Position numbers and translations under genes: made by a program. The notes below the pieces were generated by a model, which saw nothing but the letters and a program-made list of their open reading frames with translations, did not search any database and was not told where the DNA came from. 64,000 bases of DNA from Euglena gracilis (Eukaryota > Euglenida > Euglenophyceae > Euglenales): the NCBI GenBank assembly GCA_039621445.1, contig CP154954.1, forward strand, positions 35,883,703 through 35,947,702, read 5' to 3'. This document shows positions 53,543 through 63,445 of this stretch, one piece after another; within the stretch, counting starts at the first letter, position 1; each line of letters begins with the position of its first letter.

Positions 53543-54760
53543 AGTGTACGTCCAAAGCTTTCCCTTTTCCCCTTTTTGGAACTTTCTGTAAAAGCCTTTC
53601 GCTTTCGCCTTGGTGCGCAGCCTACTTATGGTAGGGAAAAGTCTTTGGAGTAACGAAAAGTGGTTTTCCCCTTTTCTTCCCAATTCCCCAAGAAACAAAG
53701 CACAAAGCAAAGACTCAGAAGTTTCTTCTAAGATCAAGTTCGATCGTTCCGAGGGTTTTTCCCTTTGACAAAACCAATGGTCAAACTTGGAAGTGATGAC
53801 AGTGAAGAAAACCACCTCTGGGGGGGAGGAGAAAAGTGCTGACGTGTACAGGGCAGATCCCAGAAGGGTCCGCCACGATCTTACCAGCTGTGGATTTCCA
53901 CAGTGGTGCGACCGTCACAGAACCCACTCTGCAGATATCCTACAGAGCTGGGACGTGCCTGGTACACATCCCCCTCCCAGGGCTACGCCCGATTTCCTTC
54001 ATGGACCAGGGTTTCCCAGTCCAGTCAGGATATCTGACGCTGTCCCAGGTGGGGTTCACTTCTCCATTCGGTGTCTCTCCTTTCCGCACAGTGGCATCCA
54101 CCCAAAGCCCAAAAACGCGCAAAAGGTTAGCCGCGTTTTGCGGTTACCTATTAGCCGTTTCGGCTTAGGTTGGGTGTGAAAAAGCCCACTGTGGGAGACG
54201 GGGCTTGACAGGTTTCCTGACAAAGTGTCCCATCCACCCAGTTTGGGTGTACCAAAGGCACACGGGGCTGGTCAAGCAATTCGCTGAAAACCCGAGGGGA
54301 TGGGTGTGGAAGGGGGGGCAGGCTCCTATCCCGGTCATACCCGGATAGGGCTCCTAGGCGGTCATATCCGCACTAGGAAACAAAAGCCTACTTGCAAAAC
54401 CGACTGCCGGCGACAGCTTTGCAGGGGTGGGGGGAAAGTAGAGAGGAGAGGGGGGGCTGGCTTAGGCCAGAACAGAATTTTTGCTGTCTGGCAGCCTTAA
54501 GGGCCTTAGGGCCGAAAAGTGACAAGTTGGCCTATTATTACGGCGAGCGCGCTGTGTGCTGTGCGTCACTTAGCGGCTTGCCAGGTTTTCCCGGCTGCCA
54601 AGGTCTTCACAGCAGTAGCTCCTTCACGACGCAATAAGAGGCGATTACCTCTTGCAGACGGTTTCCGTCCGCATGGTCACTTGACAGAGGGTTGGCGGGG
54701 GCTCTTGGATGCTTTCATCCAGAGCGTAGAGTGGTACAGACCTAGGTTCATCCTAGGGCT
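53543..54760 (-). repeat. 3' module of the X element, copy 2
   Basis: It is homologous to 39,240-40,900, block by block, starting at AGTGTACGTCCAA. It lies just downstream of the X2 gene (minus strand). If these two direct repeats were LTRs they would bound a 15 kb unit holding the gypsy gag-pol and X1; this is not shown. Confidence 0.65.
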
Positions 54761-54890
54761 GTTTAGCGACTTTCGCTACCAGTGTATATATAGAGTATAT
54801 GGGTGTCCAGACTCCATGAAGGCGCTTACCTTACATGGTTCCGGTAATGCCGTTTCGGCATTACTACATCCGCCCTCCAGCCGCCAATAA

Positions 54891-56580
54891 TCATGGCGGG
54901 AGTCCAAGGGATCTTCCACAAGGACCATCTGGAATTGTGGGTGGTGGCCTGTGTACAAGCCAGGTTTCTGGCGAGTCGTAGTCAAAGTCGGGTGTCACCC
55001 AGTCCCGAACCCATCCTTCGGGGACTGTGTGCTTGGTTGCACTCGCTCTTTCCTCGAGGAACCACTGCAGCTTCTCCCGGAATTTCCTGGGTAGAGTGGC
55101 TGGCCAGATGAAGTAGTTCATCCTTGGGTGGTTGGCTGACACCTGCGGGGCATTCCCCGGGTGGAAGTCAATCGGCATGTGATACGCACATTCCGCGCGG
55201 ACTGTATGGGGTCGTAATACGGCCTCAAGCCAGTCTTTCCAGGTCATCCCGTGGTCTTCGGGTGGCCATTTTGGCAGGCACCAGCGACCGTTCGGTCCTG
55301 GGTTGTGAACAGGCGGAAAATATCTTTTCCCTGTCCGCTGTCTCCCAGACGTAAGTTAATCTTACCCCTGCCTCCTCAGCAGCGAGGCGTATCGCCCCAC
55401 TGTCGATCTGCCACCCACGGGCCATTCCCGTGTGGCGGTAGTCGTCCAGCTTGAGGTTGGAGTACTTGAAAAAATCCTTGTACTTTTTGTGCAAGGTGGA
55501 GTATTCCTCCAGTGGCTTCTGGGCACTTGGCATGATTGTGCGAACTGCGCCTTCCACAGTTTGCCAGAAGGTACCTCGAAGGCAATTGACGCAAAGTATC
55601 GGTACATTTGTACCGTCTCGATCGGTGTAGCTAAAATTGTGTTTGTGGGTCCAACTGTCCACGCACTTGGCGCATACCAAGGCGGCACAACGATTTCCGA
55701 TCCACAGGGTTGCACACATGGACGAGGGGTAATCCCAAGTCAGGTGCACTGTTATACATCTTGTGTCATACAGTGCAAATCCACACAAAACGTTTTTCCG
55801 TTGTCTTGTCGATGAGGAATTCCTCACCGAAGTATTGGGGCAAAACACGGGGGGATCTGGAATTGTAATAATTCTAGGTCACGTTCTGATCAAAGGACCA
55901 TTTTCGGCCCTGACAGAACAGTGGCTCAATACACCGGTTGAGGCATTGCTGTGTCCTTAGTTTGTTGTCAATCATCACGTACCTGTTTTTCAGGTCATGA
56001 ATCTCAGGACATTCCTGATTTACCGCGTTCCAGTCGATGATGACTTCGTCCTCCGAGGGTGTCTCGGCTGTTGAGGCGCGGGATTTTCCCTGCCCCTTTG
56101 ACGAAGGTTTCGGCTGTGAGGTTTTCCCATAGCCGGATGATGTGACGTGCGTGAATCCTTGTCCCGAGGTTGATCCCCGAGAAGAGGATGCAGCACTCTG
56201 GCCGCCAGCACCACCACCGCCTTTCGGTGGGGGCTGGTCACCAGATTTCGGTGTGGGCTTACAAGGAGCAGCGCCCGGCTTTGATTTTGCCGGGGCTGTC
56301 GGACTTCCGGTTTCCGGAGCGTCCGAGGGCCGTCGATCGGCGTCGCGCTTGCTTGCCCAGGTGCGTGGTGACGCTTGGGACGGGGGTCTTCTCCCCGACA
56401 CCGAACGTCGTTGACCTTCAGCAGGGGTTTCCCGAGCTGAGGGTCGTACTACGCGTTCCTTCGCGGCTTCTGTGGGTTTCCCAGGGGTGGCCGTGGGGGA
56501 TGGTGTAGGGGGGGGGATCGGTCGGAGCGGTGAGGAGCGCTCACCGCGGGGCGCTGTCTGAGCCCTGAGAGTTCAAGAAC
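54891..56580 (-). pseudogene. X2, 3' half: linker and domains C, D, E
   Basis: Order on the minus strand: a Pro/Ser/Lys/Gly-rich linker (56,580-56,060); C, VNQECPEIHDLKNRYVMIDN and LNRCIEPLFCQGRKW (about 56,040-55,900); a Cys-rich part with CAALVCAKC and ILCVNC (about 55,700-55,590); D, YRHTGMARGWQIDSGAIRLA and VWETADREKIF (55,440-55,310); and E, DWLEAVLRPHTVRAE and NHPRMNYFIWPATLP (55,230-55,090), ending at a stop at 54,891. C, D and E align with X1. A frame change separates C from the Cys-rich part and another separates D from E. The pairs of Cys may bind a metal. Function unknown. Confidence 0.62.
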
Positions 56581-56614
56581 TCCAGGATATGCTCAGCGCC
56601 CCACCCCTCCTCCA

Positions 56615-57643
56615 TCAGGTCGGTGGGCCTTGGGCCGCCCGTCCATGTTCAGCAGTCCTCGGGGGCCGCGGCTGCAGCCGTGAGTTCATCAGAGTCTGTC
56701 GCTTGGGGGGCGGAGCGGAATCAGCCCTTGTGGATGGGGACCCCGTCCGTGGCCACCGTCGGGAGCTGTCCGCCGGTGGGTCGGGAGCCTCGTTGGTGGG
56801 TGGGTGTGTCGCTGGCCTGGCCGGTGGAGCTGTGCGTCGCCGCTTCACGGGGGCCAGGTCCTCCGGGGCGCGTGTGCGTCCAGAGCTTGTCGATGACGAG
56901 GTGGTGTCTGTGAGGGAGCGGAGGTAGTTCTTCCACCGGGTGACGAACGTGTCATACCACTCCCGAGGAGTACCGTCCGCCGGGGCACAGACCTTCACTG
57001 TCCAGCGCATGTGGTGTGTGGGGGGCAGGCCGGGTGCGAGCGGGGCATGCACATCCCGGCAGCGCAGCCACTGGGACAGCTCGTCATCTGCCGCCACCCT
57101 TCGCTGCAAGCGTCTGGTGAAGCCCATCAGCAGGGCTGACTCGCTGCCGCTAGCCGATGACAGGAACGGGCGTCCATGGTCCACCTCCCACGAAAGCAGC
57201 AGAGCCATGCCGGACTCGCCCTCCTCTGGCCCCACTGGGCGCAGGTGAGGGTGGTTCCGCAGCCAGGCAGCCAGGCGGGAATCCACGTCGTCCGTGGAGG
57301 GGACGGAGGCGCGGGCAGGATGGGCGGCCTCCAATTGTACCTGCGCCCGATGCCAGCTGTCCGCGTCGGCTTGCACCCGCGGGGTCCGGTTGTAGAGGAA
57401 GGCTCCCATCCTCGAATTCCGTGCCAACGGTGGCTGCAGCACCATCACGCCGGGCTTCGCGAGGTTGGCGAGGGCGCGTCCCAGGCCTGCGGTTCGCTTG
57501 GTGACGTCGACGCCGGGGGTTTGCGTGTATGGTTCACCGGTAGTCCGCTCGAACAGGGCCAGCAGCTGGACAGCCGTGGAGCCGGAGGCGGCAGGGCACA
57601 CGACACAGTCCTCTTGGAGCAGCCGCACCAACCGGTCCACCAA
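56615..57643 (-). CDS. 342-codon ORF at the LINE 3' side, unknown
   Basis: It starts MVDRLVRLLQEDCVVCPAAS in a frame different from the RNase H ORF, which it overlaps by about 110 bases. The middle part (ARNSRMGAFLYNRTPR, ESGMALLLSWEVDHGRPFL, RDVHAPLAPGLPPTHHMRWT, WYDTFVTRWKNYLRSL) looks like a folded domain. The C-terminus is Arg/Pro-rich with KRRRTAPPARP. Its GC-rich, Arg/Ala-biased codon use matches the LINE. It may be a third ORF of the LINE or the ORF1 of a second, truncated LINE. I do not recognise the family. Confidence 0.5.
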   Translation of the reverse strand: MVDRLVRLLQEDCVVCPAASGSTAVQLLALFERTTGEPYTQTPGVDVTKRTAGLGRALANLAKPGVMVLQPPLARNSRMGAFLYNRTPRVQADADSWHRAQVQLEAAHPARASVPSTDDVDSRLAAWLRNHPHLRPVGPEEGESGMALLLSWEVDHGRPFLSSASGSESALLMGFTRRLQRRVAADDELSQWLRCRDVHAPLAPGLPPTHHMRWTVKVCAPADGTPREWYDTFVTRWKNYLRSLTDTTSSSTSSGRTRAPEDLAPVKRRRTAPPARPATHPPTNEAPDPPADSSRRWPRTGSPSTRADSAPPPKRQTLMNSRLQPRPPRTAEHGRAAQGPPT

Positions 57644-59432
57644 CCACCGGCGTCGCAGCTAGCCCGAGGGGGGGGGCGTCGGAGGGGGTGGCTGGGGGTG
57701 CGGGGGCTGCTGCACGCCGGTGCACCTCCACGTCCCGTAGCTCGGCCACCGTGAGACGCCGCTCCGTTGGGAGATGGCAGGGCTGGGGCAGCGGTCCCGG
57801 GGCGGGGGCTGGGGTCGGAGCGGGGGGGTGTGCCGAGCCCGTGGGGGTCACTGGGGAGACGGCCATCAGCTCCCCGCGTCGACGTAGCAGCTCAGCTACA
57901 CGTTCTGCTAAGGCGTGATGGAGATGGCCTTTGAAGCGCACTGCATCGAAGTCGGGCAGCGGGCAGTGTTGTGTCGCCGACGCTGGGATGAGGGCGGCCA
58001 ACAGCGGCATGCGCATCGATGACAGCCAGTCGTCTGACGGGAGAGGCACGTCGATGGCGGAGGAACTGCCAGCTGCCAGCCAGGCCTCCTTCAGGAGTGG
58101 CATCCAGTCGGCGGAGCCGGTAGCTGGACAGCCTGCCAGCACATGGGCGTCGTCCTCCAGGGCAGCCCCACAGCACAGGCAGGACGGCGAGGTGATGTTG
58201 TCGATCTCATGCCGCGTCAGCCGGTCGCGGGTGGCGAGACAGCCGCAGCGCACGCGGGCCGTCCACTTCACCACTGCCGGAGGGACCCGATGTGCGAACG
58301 CCGTGACCGACACGATCGGTCGCTTGAACACGCCCACCGAGGCCGTCTGGTCAAACAGCACATCTGTGGGGAAGATGGGGTCCAGCCGAGGTCGCGGGCC
58401 GCGGGCACCCCACAGTCCCCTCACGCGACGCCACCAGGCTGCCGGGAAGGAGCGGGCCACCTCCATCACCACGGAGCTGTCGGAGTCGATGAGCACCACC
58501 GCGTCGCCCAGGGGGCCACGAAGCAGCACGTCTGCCGATGAGGGCCAGGGCGAGAGGCCAGGCTCCTGAGCCGCACGCTTCGCCAGGCCATCCACCACAT
58601 CATTGCCGACCGCTTTTTGCCGTCCGGCGCGCACCCCCTCCTCGTCGTGGGCCAACACCTTTTCGAGCGTTAGCGGGCACGGGCACGCCGCCGCCGCCAT
58701 CAGAGCTTGGCGTATCTCCACACGATCCGGGCAGCGCAACTGTCGCGATGCGGAACAGCTGCCCCAGCGGCGCAGCAGGTGTAGCGAGCACAACGAGTCT
58801 GTGAGGACCCGGGCGGGCTGCATCTCCAGGGCGAGCGTGAGGGCGATCAGTTCGCAGTGTGTACTGCTGCGCGCCGCCGGCACTGAACGCAAGACCGACT
58901 CCTCCGTGAGGGGAAGCCACACTGCAGCGCCGCCACCAGCCGAGGACAGGGAGCCGTCTGTGAACGCCGTGCGGCCCTCCACTGAGCCGTTGATTGGGGA
59001 CAGCACCACGTCCGCGAGGAGGCAGGGCTCCGGGCCGAGGGCGGGCCAGCAGCGGGCTCGCGAGCAGGCGGTGTTCCGGACCACTTTCCAGCCGATGACG
59101 GCCAGAGCGGAGCGCAGCGCCAGCGATGGCTCTGACCAGAGCTGACCAGGGCAGGCCACAGCGCGGTGCACGACGCCCTCCGTGCCGGGGGAGTTGGCGA
59201 GACGATGCAGCCAGCGCAGCTGCAGGAAGCGCATGTGCTCCACGGGGTGGAGTGGGGCCGAGTCCCCCAGCGGCCACGACAAGGCGACCTCCGGTGCTGT
59301 CCACGCATTGAGCTCCAGCGGCGGTTTGCTGCACACAGCACGCTTGCCCGCGGACACGAGAGCCTTCAGCAGGGATGGCGGTAGGTGGCGGAGCTCACAG
59401 CCGTAGAGCGCCTGCGGCAGCACGGTGCAGCG
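57534..59432 (-). pseudogene. LINE RNase H and zinc-knuckle region
   Basis: A 629-codon frame has RNase H residues AFTDGSLS (D156), STHCELIAL (E191), VLTDSL (D209) and GNDVVDGLAK (D278). Farther on, CLCCGAALEDDAHVLAGC has Cys-Cys-His-Cys spacing typical of LINE C-terminal knuckles. RNase H removes RNA from the RNA-DNA hybrid. It is separated from the RT frame by one TGA (59,432). The first 90 residues (PQALYGCELRHLP) are the usual region after the RT thumb. Confidence 0.88.
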
Positions 59433-60707
59433 TCACAGCACGGCGGAGAGGGAGGCCGGGAGCGGCAGCCCGCGGAGACGCTGCGCTGTCGCCAAGGCCT
59501 TGTCCAGCCGGGGGCGCCAGTGCGCCGCTGCAACCGCACGGTCCGGTAAGCCGATCTCGATGCCGACGAAGCGGAAGCTGGCGGAGGTCAGGACTGTTGA
59601 GGCGCCGGCTGAGACCGCCCGGCCCGGGCCCAAGGAGGACCAGGCCTGCACCTTCGTCACCAGCACACCCAGCAGGTCGCACCAGCGCAGGTATGCCGCA
59701 ATCAGCTTCTCCAGCGCAGGTCGCGAGGGAGCGATGAGGACGAGGTCGTCAGCGAAGCTCACCGATGCCACATGCAGACCGCCGATGTCGACGCCCAGCC
59801 GCTACACCGACGCCCAGCGATGGAAGGGCTCGAACAGCACATTCAGCAAGTCCGGGCTAGCGGGGCAACCCTGGGCCAGCCCATTGGCAGCGCGCCAGGC
59901 GTCGCCGAGGATGGAGCCGTACCGGAAGCGCCGGTTGACGTCGCGATAGAAGGCCTGGAAGCACCGCACGATGTTCTCCCTCACGCCAGCTGCCTGCAGG
60001 ATGCGGAAGACGGCCCACCACGGCAGCGAGTCGAAGCATTTCGTCAGGTCGAAAGACGCCAGCCACAGCCCTGCCCGCCGCTTGCGCTGCAGGTGGATCA
60101 GGTCGAACACCACCTGTGCGGCGTGGAGCGTCCCGCGGTTCGCCCGGAACCCGAAGGCTGCGTCGGACAGGATGCACTGTTGCAGTGTAGGCGTCCACAG
60201 CTGCACTGTGCCCTTCGCCCAGATCCGGTACAGCACCTCCAAGACGGTGATGGGACGTTGGTCTTGTGGCCGCGTACCGCCGGAGGACTTCGGGATCATG
60301 GCCACGTAGGCTTCCAGCCAGGTGGCTGGCCACCGCCCCTCCTGCTCGACAAGTGCCAGCAGGCGCGCAATCGCCTCGGGCCATGGGGAAGGCAATGATC
60401 GCCACACCGCGATGGGGACGCCCATTGTGCCTGGTGAGGGGGCCTCCCGCATGGCGCGCAGCGCGGTCCGCACCCGATCGGCTGTCCACCGTGCTGACGG
60501 CCAGACCGCGGAGGGGATGTGGTCGCCGAAGGGGGAGTCGAGGAACGCCTGCCAGCGTGCATCGGCGTCCACAGCCTCATGTTGCCGCAGCACCCCGTCC
60601 ACCCAGAAGAGGCGGACAGCCGAATCCACCTCGGTAGGCGTCATGCACTGCTGCCCCGAGGCATCCAGCACCGGCCTCGAGCCCCACGGAAGGCTCTCTG
60701 CCTGCAA
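59433..60707 (-). pseudogene. LINE reverse transcriptase
   Basis: In one frame with a single in-frame TAG at about 59,801: YVAMIPKSSGGTRPQDQRPI, FGFRANRGTLHAAQVVFDL, LASFDLTKCFDSLPWW (motif A), GLAQGCPASPDLLNVLF (motif B), VSFADDLVLIA (motif C, FADD) and LLGVLVTKVQAWS (motif D). All catalytic Asp are present. Apart from stops at 60,707 (TGA), 59,801 (TAG) and 59,432 (TGA) the frame is continuous, so the copy is only mildly decayed. Confidence 0.9.
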
Positions 60708-61705
60708 TCATCGCTGGATCACGCCGATGTCCTCTTTCCACAGGCGGGGGAGTGCTGCACGGAAGCGGGGGCAGCGCTCAGAGCGGTGTGCCTCTATCAG
60801 CTCCTGCAGGGTGCGGCGGTGTTTGTCTGCGGCAGCACCGGAGGCGGAGGCGAGGTCGGCGAGGGTGCCCGAGCGCGGCAGTGCTTCGCCACGGTGAGCC
60901 AGGTCGTTCAGCCACTGCAGCAGGTGATAGGGCCAAGGTCCAGGTCCTCCTGCTTTGCGCGAGCACTCGGCCGCGACACGGAGCAGGTCGCCCAGCAGCG
61001 CTCGATGGTGTCGTATGGTGTTGGAGTCGTAGGCCAGCCGCCGCTTCTTGGGGCGTGTTGCCCAGCCACCCGCCAGGACGACCGCGTGGTGTAGGGCTGT
61101 GCGCAGCGCGGTAGCCAGGGAGTCCAGGGTCTCCCCAGGGAGAGGGGCCAGCGCCTTGACCGCAGCGGAAGCCAGCCACTCCTCGACGATGCCTGCACAC
61201 ACTGGTGACTCGGTGAGGGAGGCGGAGGGCTCGAAGAGGAGAGGCGGTGGCCGGGGACGTGGGGAATGCCAGTCGATGTGGGCGACATCGAGGGCGAGGG
61301 TGACGAGCACTGGTGAGTGTCCGCCATCTTGCACCGAGTCGAGCACTGAGGCGGACCGGACCAGGCGCAGGGCGGCGGCGTTGGCGAGGACCAAATCGAT
61401 TCGTGACGCTGCGGGGGTGCCGGACTGTCGGAAAGTCCACGGGAGAGGCGGCGGCAGCGTGGACTCGTGGACGTCCACCCACGGGCAGCCGGGGCCGAGG
61501 AGCTGGGCCAGCAGGGGGCAGACGGGGCGGCGGGCGCCGGACTCACTGAGGTAATCGCGAGCGGGGTTGACGGAGCCGTTGAAATCCCCTAGCAGGAGCG
61601 TGGGGATCTGCATGTCGAGGGAGTGCACCAGCTCCAGCATAGCCTGGTCGAATGGTGCCGAGTGGTGGGGGATGGTGTAGGTGTAGACTTGGCCTGCGCA
61701 CTTCG
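60708..61705 (-). pseudogene. LINE endonuclease, C-terminal half, and linker to RT
   Basis: The frame from 61,640 has PTLLLGDFNGSVNPARDY, ASRIDLVLANAAAL and DGGHSPVLVTLAL, the GDFN, S-R-IDLVL and GHSPV elements of the exonuclease-endonuclease-phosphatase fold. The reading extends upstream as QVYTYTIPHHSAPFDQAML to about 61,700. The N-terminal half with the first metal ligands is missing. About 200 residues of basic linker follow to the RT. Confidence 0.85.
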
Positions 61706-62419
61706 CGCTGGTTGAGCCTGTGGTGGTGGCATGGACGTCCGCTCAGGCGCCGGTGTCCGTGTACCCGGGTGCTTTGGTGCAGTGGCTGTGGATGTGCGCT
61801 GAGGTGCGGGTTCATCCCGTGCCTCGGGTGGCGCTACCGGTGCTGATACAGGTTCATCCCGTACTGGCACGGTTGCTGTTGTCTCCACGGCCATTGCTGT
61901 CTGTTCGCCTTTCGTCCGTGTCGCTTCCGACACCGGTGGTGGCGCCGCCGCTGGGGGAGGTTCATCCTCCACCATGGCTGTTGTGTCATGTGTGTCTTCC
62001 GTCGGTCGGGCAGCTTCCTCCACAGCCGTGGAAGAGCTGGCCGCAGTGCCACGTGGGGTGACAACTGCGATCAATGATCGCAAACCACCGAGTACGCGTC
62101 CGCCCAGCGAGGTGCGCCGTTCAGGTTCTTCACCTGAAGTGGGCTCCTCCGGAGGTGTCGGCACACCTGTCGTACTCAGTGAGTTGGGTGAGGTTGGGAC
62201 AGGCGTCATTTCACCTGCCGGCGGTACTGGGCACTGGGCCGTTTCTGCCACAGTGTCCAGCATCACGACAGATGGGCTACGTGTTTCCCGTGCCGGAGGT
62301 TCCGCTGGCTGAGGTTTATCCTCGGCCATAGGGACCTCTTCCTCCTCCTCCTGCGCTTCCGGAGGGGAGTCCTCTCTGTGGACTTGTGCTGCAGTACGCG
62401 GGTCTTTTCCGCTTAGCAC
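61589..62419 (-). CDS. Pro/Thr/Glu-rich ORF between X2 and the LINE
   Basis: A 276-codon frame starts MLSGKDPRTAAQVHREDSPP. It is rich in Pro, Thr, Ala and Glu, with an acidic run (EAQEEEEEVP) and no globular domain. Its last 40 codons overlap the endonuclease in another frame. It could be the continuation of the Pro-rich linker of X2 (domain B ends just upstream at 62,413), which the LINE then interrupts. It could also be a LINE ORF1 remnant. I favour the X linker on position and composition. Confidence 0.4.
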   Translation of the reverse strand: MLSGKDPRTAAQVHREDSPPEAQEEEEEVPMAEDKPQPAEPPARETRSPSVVMLDTVAETAQCPVPPAGEMTPVPTSPNSLSTTGVPTPPEEPTSGEEPERRTSLGGRVLGGLRSLIAVVTPRGTAASSSTAVEEAARPTEDTHDTTAMVEDEPPPAAAPPPVSEATRTKGEQTAMAVETTATVPVRDEPVSAPVAPPEARDEPAPQRTSTATAPKHPGTRTPAPERTSMPPPQAQPARSAQAKSTPTPSPTTRHHSTRLCWSWCTPSTCRSPRSC

Positions 62420-62784
62420 CCTTGTGCATCTGACAGGCGGTAAAAGCTTATACTTTCACTTCTATCAGAGTTGGGGTATGGGGGCGGCCACGACGCGCTC
62501 ACCCAGCTTCCGGGTGGAGGTTGCGGCTCGTCGTCGTGGATCAGGCAGGGGTCTTCCAACTGCTGTCGACAATTCAAGGTCACGCCGTACTCACCTAGTT
62601 CTGCAAGGAAAGCAGGCAGCGGCAACGCATAACGAGGTACTTTTCCCTCGTGTGCGGCGAAAAACATCTGGAAATCTTCCCACATCAGGATATCCCCGAA
62701 TTGGGTATCCAGGTGCTCCTGGAGGCCGATTTCGGCCTCTTCCCAGTCCGGTCGCAGGTTCATCCTGCGCTGATTCAGGGTCAT
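62413..62784 (-). pseudogene. X2 domain B
   Basis: LRPDWEEAEIGLQEHLD, TQFGDILMWEDFQMFFAAHE and VPRYALPLPAFLAELG align with X1 block B (RPRFEKESI, RRFGDTLDLALFQPFF, MALPLLRL). A Pro-rich sequence follows. The upstream neighbour on this strand should be domain A, but that lies inverted next to it. Confidence 0.6.
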
Positions 62785-63445
62785 TGGGGATGGGCGCTGG
62801 ACCTGGACCGGATGCCCGGTTTGTGGGAGCTATTGTTCTGGTTGGGATACCCCTGTCAGAATTTCGGCATTTTCACCGACCGAAACGGTCTGACATACAT
62901 CGACTGTATGAATACTTGTGATGACGGCGAAACGTTCGTCGAACCACTGAAGGAAATCTTCACGCACATGTATTCCGTTGGAGCACTGGGAATCCAGTGG
63001 AAGTATTACCCCCTGCCGGAGAAACTCCAGGCGCAGGCTGCGGTAATGTTCACGAGCAACCAGCAAGTATACTTGGACAGCATGTATTGCATGCTGTTCA
63101 AGGTACTGGACGTGGACCTTGCGTACCCCCAGCGGTACAAACTGGAATGCCAGTTTTGCAAAAAATGTTCACATCGTTGACTTCTGGGGTTTCGGAGAAC
63201 GCGGAAAACTGCCTCCGACGGCCGAGAATGCCGGCAGCCCGCTGACCAGTTGATTTCTCCTGCATCAGTGTCGGAATCCAAATATCGGAACGCAAGACCG
63301 AAAGGTGCTGAAACAGCAACGGCAGAAAATATTTCTGATGCAGCAGTACTGGCACAGGGCGTGAAGTACCTACGTCCTGGAGGTCTACATATATACTTCA
63401 TTCGAATAAGGGTATCCCTCAAACGCATGAAGTTCGGCACTGTAT
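62785..63445 (+). pseudogene. X2 domain A, inverted relative to the rest of X2
   Basis: Plus-strand frame: LWELLFWLGYPCQNFGIF, IQWKYYPLPEKLQAQAAVMF, FKVLDVDLAYPQRYKLEC, and after a stop and shift DFWGFGERGK. These match X1 block A (LSELLF, YPTQNFGIF, LEWEFYPLPENIAKLAGNMF, VVDIDLRFPQTY, DFWGFGVR), which is on the minus strand in X1, in line with its domain B. Here domains A and B are on opposite strands with the break near 62,780, and the minus-strand N-terminal frame is broken near 63,445. Turning this about 660-bp piece round restores the X1 order. Confidence 0.65.

Larger units (their letters stand above)
56615..61705 (-). mobile_element. 5'-truncated LINE (endonuclease-RT-RNase H type)
   Basis: One GC-rich minus-strand unit carries the end of an AP-like endonuclease, a reverse transcriptase, RNase H and a Cys/His zinc knuckle in that order, plus a trailing ORF. 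LINEs of the I/Jockey-like groups have this set. The 5' end begins inside the endonuclease, as is common after incomplete target-primed reverse transcription. No poly(A) or clear target duplication was found at 56.5-56.6 kb. Confidence 0.8.

Noticed and set aside
57931-58569. Plus-strand ORFs over the LINE (57.1-61.5 kb)
   Set aside because: They are antisense shadows in GC-rich coding DNA; the minus-strand frame carries all RT and RNase H motifs.
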